From contig PWUU01000035.1 in the NCBI GenBank assembly GCA_003562475.1, forward strand, positions 1 through 64,000: a stretch of DNA of 64,000 bases, given 5' to 3'. This document shows, in pieces, positions 55,385 through 64,000 of this stretch (the stretch's first letter is position 1; every line of letters starts with the position of its first letter). The notes beneath the pieces are model-generated. The model saw only the letters and a list, made by a program, of their open reading frames with translations. It searched no databases and was not told where the DNA came from. Source of the DNA: Dehalococcoidia bacterium. GTDB lineage: Bacteria > Chloroflexota > Dehalococcoidia > GIF9 > AB-539-J10. The translations under genes and the position numbers were made by a program.

Positions 55385-57271
55385 TCATACCTCCCGGAAC
55401 TCGCCGTCTACGGTGCTGTCGTCGGTATCGCCGCCAAAGCCCTGAGACTGTTCGGCGCCGGGCTGGTCGGCCTGACCATATACGGCGGCTCCAGCCTTCT
55501 GGATGCTATCGGATAGGGCCTGCATTGCGCCCTTGATTGCAGAGATATCCTGTCCCTGAAGGGCACTTCGCAGCGCTGCGGTATGGCTTTCTATCTCCTG
55601 CTTGGCGTCGGCGGGCAGCTTATCACCATGGTCGCGCAGAGTCTTCTCAGCCGTATAGGCTAGGCTGTCCGCGGCGTTGCGTGTTTCGACCTCTTCTTTG
55701 CGCCGTTTGTCCTCGTCTGCGTGCTTCTCAGCCTCCTGGCGCATCTTCTCCACTTCTTCCTTGCTCAGTCCGCTTGAGGCCGTGATGGTGATCTTCTGTT
55801 CTTTGCCGGTGCCCTTGTCACGGGCGCTGACGTTCAGTATCCCGTTAGCATCGATCTCAAAGGTCACCTCTATCTGGGGGACGCCGCGAGGAGCCGGCAT
55901 GATTCCGTCAAGGATGAATCGCCCGAGTGTTCGGTTGTCAGCTGCCATAGGTCGCTCTCCCTTGATGACGTGGATTTCGACGCTGGGCTGGCTATCTGTC
56001 GCCGTGCTGAATATCTGGCTCTTCTCGGTGGGAATAGTCGTGTTCTTCGGGATGAGTGGTGTGGCGACGCCACCGAGAGTCTCGATGCCCAGTGTGAGCG
56101 GTGTCACATCGAGCAGCAACACTTCCCCGACTTCGCCTTTCAATACGCCTGCCTGGATGGCCGCGCCCAATCCGACGGCCTCATCCGGGTTGACTCCCTT
56201 GACCGGTTCTTTGCCGAAGAACTGGCGGATGGCCTCCTGCACCTTGGGCATTCGTGTCTGGCCGCCTACAAGCACTACGTTGTCAACCTGTGAAGCAGTG
56301 ATGCCTGCATCCTGAAGGGCCTGCTTGACTGGCTCAAGGGTCCTATCGATCAGGTCGGCTGACAGTTGCTCCAGCTTCGCTCGTGAGAGCGTCATGGTCA
56401 GGTGCTTGGGCCCGCTGGCGTCGGCCGTGATAAATGGCAAGTTCACCTCGGTCTGGGCCACGGTCGATAGTTCCTTCTTCGCTTTCTCTGCCGCGTCCTT
56501 AATCCTCTGCAGTGCCATGCGGTCCTGTTTCAGATCAATGCCCGATTCCTTGCGGAATTCGTCGCAAACCCAGTCCATGATTCGCTGGTCAATATCGTCT
56601 CCACCAAGATGGGTGTCTCCGTTGGTTGCCTTCACCTGGAAGGTGCCCTCGCCGATGTCAAGCAGCGAGATGTCAAAAGTGCCTCCTCCAAGGTCGTACA
56701 CCGCGATGGTCTGATCGCCTGTCTTGTCCATGCCGTAGGCCAGGGACGAAGCCGTCGGTTCATTGATGATGCGCAGCACGTTCAAGCCTGCAATGGCACC
56801 CGCATCCTTGGTTGCCTGGCGCTGGCTGTCGTTGAAGTAGGCGGGCACAGTAATGACGGCGTCGGTCACCTTCTCGCCAAGGTATGCCTCAGCGTCAGCC
56901 TTCAGTTTCTGAAGTATCATCGCCGAGATCTCCTGGGGGCTGTAGTCTTTGCCTCCCATGACGACCCTGCAGTCACCGTTGGGGGCCTCGACGAGCTTGT
57001 AGGGCAGGCGCTTGAGGTCGTACTGAACGGACGCGTCCTGAAATCTGCGCCCGATCAAGCGCTTGATGCTGAAAATCGTATTCTCAGGATTGACAATCGA
57101 CTGGCGTTTGGCGATCTCGCCGACAAGTCGTTCGCCATTCTTACTGATGGCAACGACTGATGGTACCAGATTACCACCCTCAGCACTTGGTATGATCTTG
57201 GGCTCACCGCCCTCCATCACGGCGACTACGCTGAGGGTTGTCCCCAGGTCAATACCGATTGCTTTCCCCAT
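55385..57271 (-). CDS. dnaK: Chaperone protein DnaK (Hsp70)
   Basis: 628 residues with a strong GGAGG site. [51 protein letters not shown] and [11 protein letters not shown]-type segments define the ATPase; the substrate domain and a Gln/Gly-rich tail ending GEFREV follow. It is third in hrcA-grpE-dnaK, 35 nt after grpE. Canonical dnaJ is not the next gene. Confidence 0.97.
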   Translation of the reverse strand: MGKAIGIDLGTTLSVVAVMEGGEPKIIPSAEGGNLVPSVVAISKNGERLVGEIAKRQSIVNPENTIFSIKRLIGRRFQDASVQYDLKRLPYKLVEAPNGDCRVVMGGKDYSPQEISAMILQKLKADAEAYLGEKVTDAVITVPAYFNDSQRQATKDAGAIAGLNVLRIINEPTASSLAYGMDKTGDQTIAVYDLGGGTFDISLLDIGEGTFQVKATNGDTHLGGDDIDQRIMDWVCDEFRKESGIDLKQDRMALQRIKDAAEKAKKELSTVAQTEVNLPFITADASGPKHLTMTLSRAKLEQLSADLIDRTLEPVKQALQDAGITASQVDNVVLVGGQTRMPKVQEAIRQFFGKEPVKGVNPDEAVGLGAAIQAGVLKGEVGEVLLLDVTPLTLGIETLGGVATPLIPKNTTIPTEKSQIFSTATDSQPSVEIHVIKGERPMAADNRTLGRFILDGIMPAPRGVPQIEVTFEIDANGILNVSARDKGTGKEQKITITASSGLSKEEVEKMRQEAEKHADEDKRRKEEVETRNAADSLAYTAEKTLRDHGDKLPADAKQEIESHTAALRSALQGQDISAIKGAMQALSDSIQKAGAAVYGQADQPGAEQSQGFGGDTDDSTVDGEFREV

Positions 57272-57306
57272 GCTATGGTCCTCCTTCCTCCTTTGTTGTT
57301 ACTCTC

Positions 57307-57873
57307 TCAGTTCTCGTCCGGTGCGTAGTCACTCGCTTCCTGTGAGCCGACTACGACCATGCTCGGGCGCAGCACGCGGTCATTCAGCATGTAGCCCTTC
57401 TGTGCTTCCTCAAGGACGATACCGTCGTCTCCCGGTCGTCTCATGATCGCCTCGTGGTATCGCGGATCGAATGGTTGTCCGACCGCTTCAATCTGTGTCA
57501 AACCCTCGCTCGCAAGGGTCGTCTTGAGTTTCTCATAGCTCATCTTGGCACCTTCAGCCCACGCAGCTTTTCGCCTTTCTGAGACTGGCCGTGAGAAAGC
57601 ACGGTCAAGGTCATCGAGCGCACTCATGAGTTTCGCAACCAGAACGCTGTTTGCGAGGTCCATGGCCTCCCGCCGCTCATGCTGTGCTCTCCTCTTGTAG
57701 TTCTCCAGATCGGCTTGTGTTCGCTGCCAGTTAGCCAGATAGGTGCGTGCTCGTTCCTCTGCAGCGTCGAGCTGCTCGGTTAATGCTGCAATCTGATCTG
57801 AGTTCTCAGTCCCTTCGGTCTCTGTACTGTTATTGTCAGCGTGTTGATCGTGCGGCTGTTGATACTGGTTCAC
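57307..57873 (-). CDS. grpE: Nucleotide exchange factor GrpE
   Basis: 188 residues from the GTG at 57873, which has AGGAG 6 nt upstream and lies 10 nt after the hrcA stop; the ATG at 57900 is an alternative. An acidic, Gln-rich N-terminus, a long helix (ALTEQLDAAEERARTYLANWQR), and the C-terminal beta domain (GQPFDPRYHEAIMR, GYMLNDRVLRPSMVVVG) are typical. It releases ADP from DnaK. Confidence 0.95.
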   Translation of the reverse strand: MNQYQQPHDQHADNNSTETEGTENSDQIAALTEQLDAAEERARTYLANWQRTQADLENYKRRAQHERREAMDLANSVLVAKLMSALDDLDRAFSRPVSERRKAAWAEGAKMSYEKLKTTLASEGLTQIEAVGQPFDPRYHEAIMRRPGDDGIVLEEAQKGYMLNDRVLRPSMVVVGSQEASDYAPDEN

Positions 57874-57883
57874 GGCAGACTCC

Positions 57884-58903
57884 TCATTGCGGTGTTGCAT
57901 CGCCCAATGACTCACTCAGTATGGCGGATAGGTAGTTCACCGACGAAATAGCCTTTGTATAGTCCATACGTTTCGGCCCGACAACGCCTATCACGCCCCG
58001 TGACCGTCCGGTGAAAGCATAGTTGCCGATCACCAGGCTTAGATCCTGCAGCGCTTCATCTCGGTTCTCCTGGCCAATAATGACACGGATACCCTCTTCG
58101 AGGATCTCAGGGCCAAGTGCCATCTCGAGCCAATCGTCTCGCTCCACAAGCCTGAGGAGGGTGAGAGTCCTCTGGCCCTTGGCGAACTCGGGTTGGCTTA
58201 GCACAAGGTGCAGACCCTCTAGATAGGCCCGGCCGAGTTCCGGGCGATCCTCAGCTCGCATCATCGCCGCGATCTGACGCAATATGTCACGATCCTCGCT
58301 GATGTGCTGTATCTCGGCGGTGATCTCTTGGTGTGCCATACCGGCCAGATGTGCTGTGAGACGATTGGAAAGCTCGGTCAACTCGTCCTGCGTGTGAGAG
58401 GTGGGCAACGAAATCGTACGCTGTCGAACAACGGCAGGTTCACAGAGAACGAGAATGAGAAGAGCCAGCGTGTCCTGCAGCGACACAATATGCAGGTGCC
58501 TCAGGGTGGCCTTCGTGGATTTTGGCTGTGTTACGAGCGCTGCATTGTGCACGAAATGCGCGAGCAGTGTGGCTATGAGCCGGAGCCGCTTGTCGAGCTC
58601 CTCTCCGGCATCGTGACATACTCCGGCGATCAGAAGCTGGTCCGCAAGCGGAAGCTGAACGTCGCGACCAATAGACTCTACGTAGAATCGGTACGCGCGG
58701 TCAGTGGGCACCGAGCCCGCCGATGTGTGTGGTCGCATAACATACCCTTCCTCTTCCAGCGCCGTCACTTCGTTTCTGATGGTTGCCGGACTCACGCGCA
58801 GGTCTGTAAGCGCGATCGTCTTTGAAGCCACCGGGGTGCCAGTCGCAACATAACCGGTGACAATGGCCCGTAGTATGGCTTCTTTTCTCGGTGTTAGTCC
58901 CAT
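57884..58903 (-). CDS. hrcA: Heat-inducible transcription repressor HrcA
   Basis: 339 residues from the ATG at 58903 (a GTG at 58909 is an alternative). The N-terminal winged helix has LTPRKEAILRAIVTGYVATGTPV and VSPATIRNEVTALEEEGYV; the GAF-like and C-terminal domains follow. HrcA binds CIRCE and represses hrcA-grpE-dnaK, with release on heat shock. A CIRCE-like site lies right at its own start. Confidence 0.96.
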   Translation of the reverse strand: MGLTPRKEAILRAIVTGYVATGTPVASKTIALTDLRVSPATIRNEVTALEEEGYVMRPHTSAGSVPTDRAYRFYVESIGRDVQLPLADQLLIAGVCHDAGEELDKRLRLIATLLAHFVHNAALVTQPKSTKATLRHLHIVSLQDTLALLILVLCEPAVVRQRTISLPTSHTQDELTELSNRLTAHLAGMAHQEITAEIQHISEDRDILRQIAAMMRAEDRPELGRAYLEGLHLVLSQPEFAKGQRTLTLLRLVERDDWLEMALGPEILEEGIRVIIGQENRDEALQDLSLVIGNYAFTGRSRGVIGVVGPKRMDYTKAISSVNYLSAILSESLGDATPQ

Positions 58904-58929
58904 TAGCACTCTGCCTCATCGGCTGCTAA
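58903..58929. promoter_or_regulatory. CIRCE operator
   Basis: TTAGCACTC, a 9-nt spacer and GGCTGCTAA: the left arm fits the consensus exactly and the right arm differs from GAGTGCTAA at two positions. It lies between the hrcA promoter and start codon, as expected for autoregulation by HrcA. Confidence 0.85.
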
Positions 58930-58937
58930 TTCAAGGT

Positions 58938-58966
58938 AATCTAGCACGGGAAGTAAGTACTGTCAA
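58938..58966 (-). promoter_or_regulatory. Promoter of the hrcA-grpE-dnaK operon
   Basis: TTGACA (58966-58961), 17-nt spacer and TAGATT (58943-58938) on the minus strand. The expected start near 58931 is directly followed by the CIRCE site, so repressor binding would block early transcription. Confidence 0.75.
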
Positions 58967-58991
58967 AGCCGCGTGCGACGTCGTAATATAG

Positions 58992-59020
58992 TTGACCCAA
59001 CAAAGCGCACGGTGTATATT
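58992..59020 (+). promoter_or_regulatory. Promoter of glyA
   Basis: TTGACC at 58992-58997, a 17-nt spacer and TATATT at 59015-59020. The -10 ends 9 nt before the glyA ATG, so transcription should begin within a few nucleotides of the start codon. Confidence 0.7.
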
Positions 59021-59029
59021 ATTTTGTTC

Positions 59030-60289
59030 ATGAAATCTGCTCTCACCAGGGATGCACTTCGTTCAACTGACCCTGAACTCTTCGATCTCGTGGAGCGTGA
59101 GCACCGCCGGCAGGCCAGTACGATCGACCTCATCGCGTCCGAGAATCATGTCAGTCGCGCAGTACGGGAAGCGCTGGGTAGCCTTCTTACCGATAAGTAT
59201 GCCGAAGGATACCCCGGGCGTAGATACTATAGCGGCTGCGACGTGGTAGACGAGATTGAGTCTCTCGCCATCAGTCGTGCCAAGACCTTGTTCGGCGCTG
59301 ACCATGTAAACGTGCAACCTCACTCGGGCAGCCAGGCGAACTTCGCGGCTTATCTTGCGCTCATTCCAAGCGGCGCCACTATTCTTGCGATGGATTTGAG
59401 CCATGGCGGACATCTTACGCACGGTGCCGCAGTAAGCTTCTCTGGCAAGCTCTTCCGGGCCGCCACGTATGGGGTGGACAGAAAGACGGGTGTCATCGAC
59501 TACGAACATGTCCGCTCTCTCGCGTCGCATCAGCGACCGTCACTCATTATCGCAGGAGCCAGTTCGTACCCGCGCATCATCGATTTCTCCATATTCAGTG
59601 AGATCGCGCGGGACGTGGGTGCGCTTCTGATGGTTGATATTGCACATATCGGAGGCCTTATCGTGGGTGGAGTTCATCCCTCTCCTGTGCCGTACGCCGA
59701 TGTGGTTACGGGGACGACTCAGAAGACGCTCCGTGGTCCTCGAGGAGGCTTCATTCTTAGCAGAGAGGCATATGCTGCGAAAATTGACAGCGCCGTGTTT
59801 CCTGGGAGCCAGGGTGGACCGTTGATGCACTCGATAGCGGCCAAGGCAGTTTCGTTTCTGGAGGCGCAACAGCCATCGTTCAAGGAGTACGCCAGGGCTA
59901 TAGTAGCTAACGCGCGAATTGTCGCTGAAGTGTTCCTCGATGAAGGTTTGCGTGTCGTGAGCGGCGGTACTGATAATCATCTGGTACTCGTTGATCTGGC
60001 CAATCTCGGTATAACGGGGAGAGAAGCTCAAGATGCTCTCGAGCGAGCTGGCATCGCAGCAAACCGCAATAAGGTGCCGTACGATACACGTTCTGCAATG
60101 ATTGCCGGAGGACTGAGAGTTGGAACCCCGGCCATCACAACGCGAGGCTTTTCCGCCGATGAGGTACGGCTAGTTGCCCGTTGTATCTGCGAAGTATTAA
60201 GAGAGCCCACCAGTGAGCTAGCAAGAGATCGGGTGCACCGTGCCGTGCTTGAGATGTGCGAGCGTCATCCCATACCCGGAGACGATTAG
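59030..60289 (+). CDS. glyA: Serine hydroxymethyltransferase
   Basis: 419 residues from the ATG at 59030; the open frame runs upstream through the promoter and is rejected. Features include IDLIASENHVS, NVQPHSGSQANFAAY, MVDIAHIGGLI and the PLP-lysine motif TGTTQKTLRGPRGG (Gln where His is common before the Lys). It makes glycine and methylene-tetrahydrofolate from serine, feeding purine synthesis. There is no Shine-Dalgarno sequence; the promoter position suggests leaderless translation. Confidence 0.96.
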   Translation: MKSALTRDALRSTDPELFDLVEREHRRQASTIDLIASENHVSRAVREALGSLLTDKYAEGYPGRRYYSGCDVVDEIESLAISRAKTLFGADHVNVQPHSGSQANFAAYLALIPSGATILAMDLSHGGHLTHGAAVSFSGKLFRAATYGVDRKTGVIDYEHVRSLASHQRPSLIIAGASSYPRIIDFSIFSEIARDVGALLMVDIAHIGGLIVGGVHPSPVPYADVVTGTTQKTLRGPRGGFILSREAYAAKIDSAVFPGSQGGPLMHSIAAKAVSFLEAQQPSFKEYARAIVANARIVAEVFLDEGLRVVSGGTDNHLVLVDLANLGITGREAQDALERAGIAANRNKVPYDTRSAMIAGGLRVGTPAITTRGFSADEVRLVARCICEVLREPTSELARDRVHRAVLEMCERHPIPGDD

Positions 60290-60337
60290 TGTTGCTGCGA
60301 GTCGTACATATCGCGCGACAAGTACCGTAGCTACCAG

Positions 60338-60346
60338 TGGTATAAT
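60338..60346 (+). promoter_or_regulatory. Extended -10 promoter of prs
   Basis: TGG followed by a perfect TATAAT at 60341-60346; no good -35 at the normal distance. The start near 60353 gives a leader of about 30 nt with a GAGGT ribosome-binding site. Confidence 0.55.
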
Positions 60347-60384
60347 CCGATATGCGAATCCTTCGCAACTGAGGTATCGAGCAG

Positions 60385-61323
60385 ATGGACGAGCTCAAGG
60401 TATTCACGGGTAATGCGCATCCAACACTTGCTGCAGCAGTGTGTGGTTATCTGGGAATACCGGTGGGTAAGAGCCAGGTGTTCGAGTTCTCCAACGAGAA
60501 CACTTTTGTCCGGATATTGGAGAATGTCAGGCAACGCGACGTATTTGTCGTCCAGCCGATATGCAGCCCGGTTAACACCAGTCTCGTAGAGCTACTCATC
60601 ATGCTCGACGCGCTTAGACGCGCGTCCGCTGGTCGGATCACGGCAGTGGTGCCTTACTATGGTTACGGAAGAACTGACAAGAAGGACCAGCCGCGCGTGC
60701 CAATCACTGCCCGCCTTATCGCTGATCTGCTTACTACCGCCGGCGCTAACCGCCTGCTCACCGTAGATCTCCACGCACCGCAAATACAGGGTTTCTTCAC
60801 TATCCCCGTGGATGAGCTTACGGCGATTACGCTGCTGAGCCAGCATTTTCGTGACAAGAAGCTGGATAATCTTGTCGTTGTGGCTACCGACATCGGTATC
60901 ACAAAACGTGCGCGTGATGTTGCCGCCAATCTGGATGCATCGCTGGCTATTATTGAGAAACGTCGCCTCGGCAATGACGATGCCGCTGAAGCGCTCAACG
61001 TTATTGGCGACGTCAATGGGTGTGTCGCCTTGACAGTTGATGATGAGATAGACACGGGCGGATCCTTGACGGCCGTCTCCGAGACTCTCTTGACGAAGGG
61101 CGCTCGCGAGATCTACGCGTGCGCAACACACGCAGTGCTTTCCGGGCAGGCGATTCAACGTATCCAGGCATGTCCGGTGAAAGAAGTGGTCGTCACCGAT
61201 ACAATCCCCGTTGAGGCAGGGAAGCGGGTCGACAAGATAACCGTGTTATCCATCTCCTCACTGCTGGGTGAGGCCATACACCGCATACACACAGGGCTGT
61301 CCATTGGCGCCATGTTTGAGTAG
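60385..61323 (+). CDS. prs: Ribose-phosphate pyrophosphokinase (PRPP synthetase)
   Basis: 312 residues. The ATP-binding flexible-loop region and PYYGYGRTDKKDQPRVPI, TVDLHAPQIQGFF, the catalytic EKRR segment and the PRPP-binding loop VDDEIDTGGSL are all present. It makes PRPP, the substrate of PurF, HisG and other enzymes. Its N-terminus is a little short but complete. secA follows 30 nt downstream. Confidence 0.95.
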   Translation: MDELKVFTGNAHPTLAAAVCGYLGIPVGKSQVFEFSNENTFVRILENVRQRDVFVVQPICSPVNTSLVELLIMLDALRRASAGRITAVVPYYGYGRTDKKDQPRVPITARLIADLLTTAGANRLLTVDLHAPQIQGFFTIPVDELTAITLLSQHFRDKKLDNLVVVATDIGITKRARDVAANLDASLAIIEKRRLGNDDAAEALNVIGDVNGCVALTVDDEIDTGGSLTAVSETLLTKGAREIYACATHAVLSGQAIQRIQACPVKEVVVTDTIPVEAGKRVDKITVLSISSLLGEAIHRIHTGLSIGAMFE

Positions 61324-61353
61324 CCTGCCCATCCCGAGGTACACTGGTTTGCT

Positions 61354-64000
61354 GTGGCAAAGTTAGGCTCTGTGATCGGCAGGACCTTTGGCGGTCTCTT
61401 CGATTCAAACGAGAAGCAGCTGAAGAAGCTCGAATCTTTGGTCCGGCGTATCAATGAGTTCGAGCCCGAGTTCGTGCAGCGAAGCGATGTAGCGCTCGCT
61501 TCGACCACAGATACGCTTCGCGCCCGGCTCGATTCCGGCGCTAGTTTGGACGAGACGCTCCCTGAGGCCTTCGCCGCAGTGCGTGAGGCGTCGCGCCGCA
61601 CGATCGGCCTGCGCCACTTCGATGTGCAGCTTGTTGGCGGGATCGTGCTGCACCAGGGGCGTATCGCCGAGATGAAGACCGGTGAAGGTAAGACCCTCGT
61701 CGCGACGCTTCCGCTCTATCTCAATGCGCTCGTGAACGAAGGCACCCACCTTGTCACCGTGAACGATTATCTCGCGAAGCGTGACTGCCTGTGGATGGGG
61801 CCCATCTATCATCTCCTGGGGTTGTCTGTTGCCTGTATCACGGGACGCCAGGACGACGTTAACTTCCAGCCGTCGTTTGTTTACGACCCTGAGTACGAGG
61901 ACCCGGATGGCCGGTGGTCGAAGCTGAGACCCATCTCGAGACAAGAGGCTTATCGGGCCCACATTACCTATGGCACGAACAACGAGTTCGGATTTGACTA
62001 TCTGCGGGATAACATGGTTACCGACCTCACACAGTGTGTGCAACGGTCGCTTTACTACGCAATCGTGGATGAGGTCGACAACATACTGATTGATGAAGCG
62101 AGGACGCCGCTCATCGTCAGCGCACCCTCCGAAGAAGCTGCAAACTACTACGTTCTGCTCGATAGAGTCGTCGCGAATCTGGTTCGTAATCGAGACTATG
62201 TTATCGATGAGCGAACACGGTCAGTTCATCTCACTGACGATGTCGGCATTCCTCGCGTAGAAGGAGTGTTGCGCAATCAAGGATTGCTCAAAGGCTCAAG
62301 CCTGTTCGACCGCTCGAATTATGCCTTGACGTTCTATCTGCAGAGTGCATTGCGCGCGCATGCGCTGTTCCGGCGCGACAAAGACTATGTGGTGAAGAAC
62401 GGTCACGTCATCATTGTGGACGAACACACGGGGAGGTTGATGCCAGGTCGCCGGTACTCCGAGGGTCTGCACCAGGCGCTTGAAGCCAAGGAGCGTGTGC
62501 CCATACAACGCGAAAGCGTGACTCATGCCACGGTTACGTTCCAGAACTTTTTCAGGATGTACGAAAAGCTCGCGGGAATGACCGGTACTGCGATGACTGA
62601 GGCGGAGGAGTTCAGCCGGATTTACAAACTGGACGCAGTCGAAATCCCCACTCATCGCGACATGATTCGCAGGGATGACCCGGATCGTGTCTATCGCGAC
62701 GAGGCGGCGAAGTTCAAAGCCGTTGCGCGAGAGGTGAAGGCTCTTCATGAAGCCGGTAGACCGGTGCTGGTAGGCACGGCTTCAATTGAGGCATCCGAGG
62801 CCCTTAACGATCTCTTTGTGCGATATGGCATTCGTGCCGAGGTGCTGAATGCGAAGAACCATGAGCGCGAAGCGACGATTATTGCTGAAGCTGGTCGACT
62901 CGGTGCGGTGACAGTAGCGACCAATATGGCGGGACGGGGAGTGGACATAATCCTTGGAGGTGTGCAGGAGAATCGGAATGTCGAAGATTGGCAGCGCGAG
63001 CACGAGCGAGTGGTCGATCTGGGCGGACTGGCAGTAGTCGGCACGGAACACCATGAGGCACGGAGGATCGATAACCAGCTACGTGGTCGCGCGGGTCGGC
63101 AAGGTGACCCTGGCTCCACTATGTTCTTCGTGTCGCTGGATGATGAGATTATGCGGCGGTTTGGCGGCGAACGGGTCAGATCTTTGATGGAGTGGGCGGG
63201 AATGGACGATGAAACGCCCATTGAGCATTCGATGGTGACGAAGGCCTTGGTCAATGCGCAGGTTCAGACAGAAGGATACCACTTCGATGTTCGTAAACAC
63301 CTGGTCGAATATGACGATGTGCTGAACAAACACCGTGAGGTCATCTACGCTGAACGGCGCAAAGTGCTTGCGGCGAGCAATCTGAAAGACAACATTCTGT
63401 CCATGCTGCGTGACGAGTTGCGGTCGATGGTGATGAGTCGCGTTGACTCGAGTCTTGGAGAGATGGACCGGGATGGGTTGCTTCAGGACCTGCAGTCCAT
63501 CTTTCCAGTCTCTTCCGAGAATATTGACGAATTGTTTTCTACGCCGCCGCCGGGCGACTTGCTCGAGGAAATGGTGGAGCGGGTGACTCGATTCGGAGAG
63601 CAGGCATATGAGGCCCGTGAACAGGAGCTCGGCAGCGAGGCGATGCGTAAGGCCGAGCGTTTCGTCATGCTCCACGTCATCGATCGGCTTTGGATGGAGC
63701 ACCTGATGGCCATGGAATACATGCGGCAGGGCATCGGATTGCGTGCGGTCGGACAGCAGAAGCCACTGGTCGTGTATCAGAAAGAGGGGCACGCGCTATT
63801 CGAAGGGTTGCTTGAGGGTATACGGCACGATGTCCCTGCAGCGATGTTCCGTGTATCCGTGAAGTCGCAGCAGCCATCGACCCGAACCCGGCAGGGGATG
63901 CCTGTGCCCCATCACACCGGACACCAGGCCCGGCGGCCTGCTGCCGTGCTAAGCGGTAGGAAGGTTGGCCGTAACGACCCGTGCCCGTGTGCCTCCGGCA
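61354..64000 (+). CDS. secA: Protein translocase subunit SecA (3' truncated)
   Basis: The frame opens at a GTG at 61354 and continues to the right edge, giving 882 codons. MKTGEGKTLVATLP is the Walker A region, VDEVDNILIDEARTPLIVS holds Walker B (a DEVD form), TVATNMAGRGVDI and QLRGRAGRQGDPG are the later helicase motifs, and the helical scaffold domain follows. The end begins the zinc motif (NDPCPCASG) that binds SecB or ribosomes, so only a few residues are missing. It is the ATP-driven motor of Sec export. Confidence 0.96.
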   Translation, partial: MAKLGSVIGRTFGGLFDSNEKQLKKLESLVRRINEFEPEFVQRSDVALASTTDTLRARLDSGASLDETLPEAFAAVREASRRTIGLRHFDVQLVGGIVLHQGRIAEMKTGEGKTLVATLPLYLNALVNEGTHLVTVNDYLAKRDCLWMGPIYHLLGLSVACITGRQDDVNFQPSFVYDPEYEDPDGRWSKLRPISRQEAYRAHITYGTNNEFGFDYLRDNMVTDLTQCVQRSLYYAIVDEVDNILIDEARTPLIVSAPSEEAANYYVLLDRVVANLVRNRDYVIDERTRSVHLTDDVGIPRVEGVLRNQGLLKGSSLFDRSNYALTFYLQSALRAHALFRRDKDYVVKNGHVIIVDEHTGRLMPGRRYSEGLHQALEAKERVPIQRESVTHATVTFQNFFRMYEKLAGMTGTAMTEAEEFSRIYKLDAVEIPTHRDMIRRDDPDRVYRDEAAKFKAVAREVKALHEAGRPVLVGTASIEASEALNDLFVRYGIRAEVLNAKNHEREATIIAEAGRLGAVTVATNMAGRGVDIILGGVQENRNVEDWQREHERVVDLGGLAVVGTEHHEARRIDNQLRGRAGRQGDPGSTMFFVSLDDEIMRRFGGERVRSLMEWAGMDDETPIEHSMVTKALVNAQVQTEGYHFDVRKHLVEYDDVLNKHREVIYAERRKVLAASNLKDNILSMLRDELRSMVMSRVDSSLGEMDRDGLLQDLQSIFPVSSENIDELFSTPPPGDLLEEMVERVTRFGEQAYEAREQELGSEAMRKAERFVMLHVIDRLWMEHLMAMEYMRQGIGLRAVGQQKPLVVYQKEGHALFEGLLEGIRHDVPAAMFRVSVKSQQPSTRTRQGMPVPHHTGHQARRPAAVLSGRKVGRNDPCPCASG

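Noticed and set aside
61405-63792. Several long minus-strand frames of 150-237 residues
   Set aside because: They are antisense to secA, which is unbroken on the plus strand through the right edge.
1-64000. CRISPR arrays, insertion sequences, prophage or integrative elements
   Set aside because: No regularly spaced repeats, transposase, integrase or terminal inverted repeats were seen; gene density and composition look even.

Overview
The window is a gene-dense bacterial chromosome segment of moderately high GC. It has about 60 protein genes, two tRNA genes and one clear pseudogene. I see no rRNA, CRISPR array, prophage or insertion sequence. Several traits together suggest an uncultured Chloroflexota bacterium, probably Dehalococcoidia-like: an NrpR-type nitrogen repressor in a bacterium, glutamate synthase split into separate domain genes, a GatCAB indirect tRNA-amidation system, ferredoxin-dependent 2-oxoacid metabolism and a divergent PEP carboxykinase. 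This assignment is inference from gene content, not a database match.

Layout. 1-2.3 kb: korABC-type 2-oxoacid:ferredoxin oxidoreductase, cut by the left edge. 2.4-6.3 kb: yebC, ruvC, ruvA and uvrB. 6.4-10.8 kb: leucyl aminopeptidase, a DUF362 protein, acylphosphatase, a 48-residue basic protein, RNase III and a J-domain protein with three internal repeats. 11-16.3 kb: tRNA-Gln, a small membrane protein, a hypothetical protein, a decayed MFS transporter, a TsaC/Sua5 protein, a formamidase-like protein and a sirtuin. 16.3-51.4 kb: a long run dominated by glutamine and glutamate metabolism. 51.5-53.7 kb: a coiled-coil protein, rluD, lspA and a DksA-type regulator. 53.8-58.9 kb: hrcA-grpE-dnaK plus a PEP carboxykinase-like gene, behind a CIRCE operator. 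59-64 kb: glyA, prs and secA, the last cut by the right edge.

The central 35 kb is the most striking part. It holds purL, purQ, pdxT, purF, carA, glutamine-dependent nadE, glutamate dehydrogenase, glutamine synthetase, gatB, a glutamate synthase split into domain genes, hisF, hisH, pyrG, tRNA-Glu, gatA, gatC and gltX. Most enzymes that move the glutamine amide nitrogen are therefore beside the enzymes that make glutamine and glutamate. Two regulators sit inside: an NrpR-like repressor at the end of nadE-carA-purF-pdxT, and a response-regulator-like protein without a clear phosphoacceptor Asp at the end of the glutamate synthase operon. hisF and hisH lie inside that operon with no other histidine gene nearby.

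Sigma70-like promoters can be read in front of several units. The best are TTGACA-17-TATAAT for pyrG, TTGACA-17-TATATT for the glutamate synthase operon, TTGACA-17-TAGATT plus CIRCE for hrcA, and TTGACC-17-TATATT for glyA, whose position implies a nearly leaderless mRNA. Two strong hairpins lie in the convergent gaps gdh/glnA and EF-G-like/etfA.
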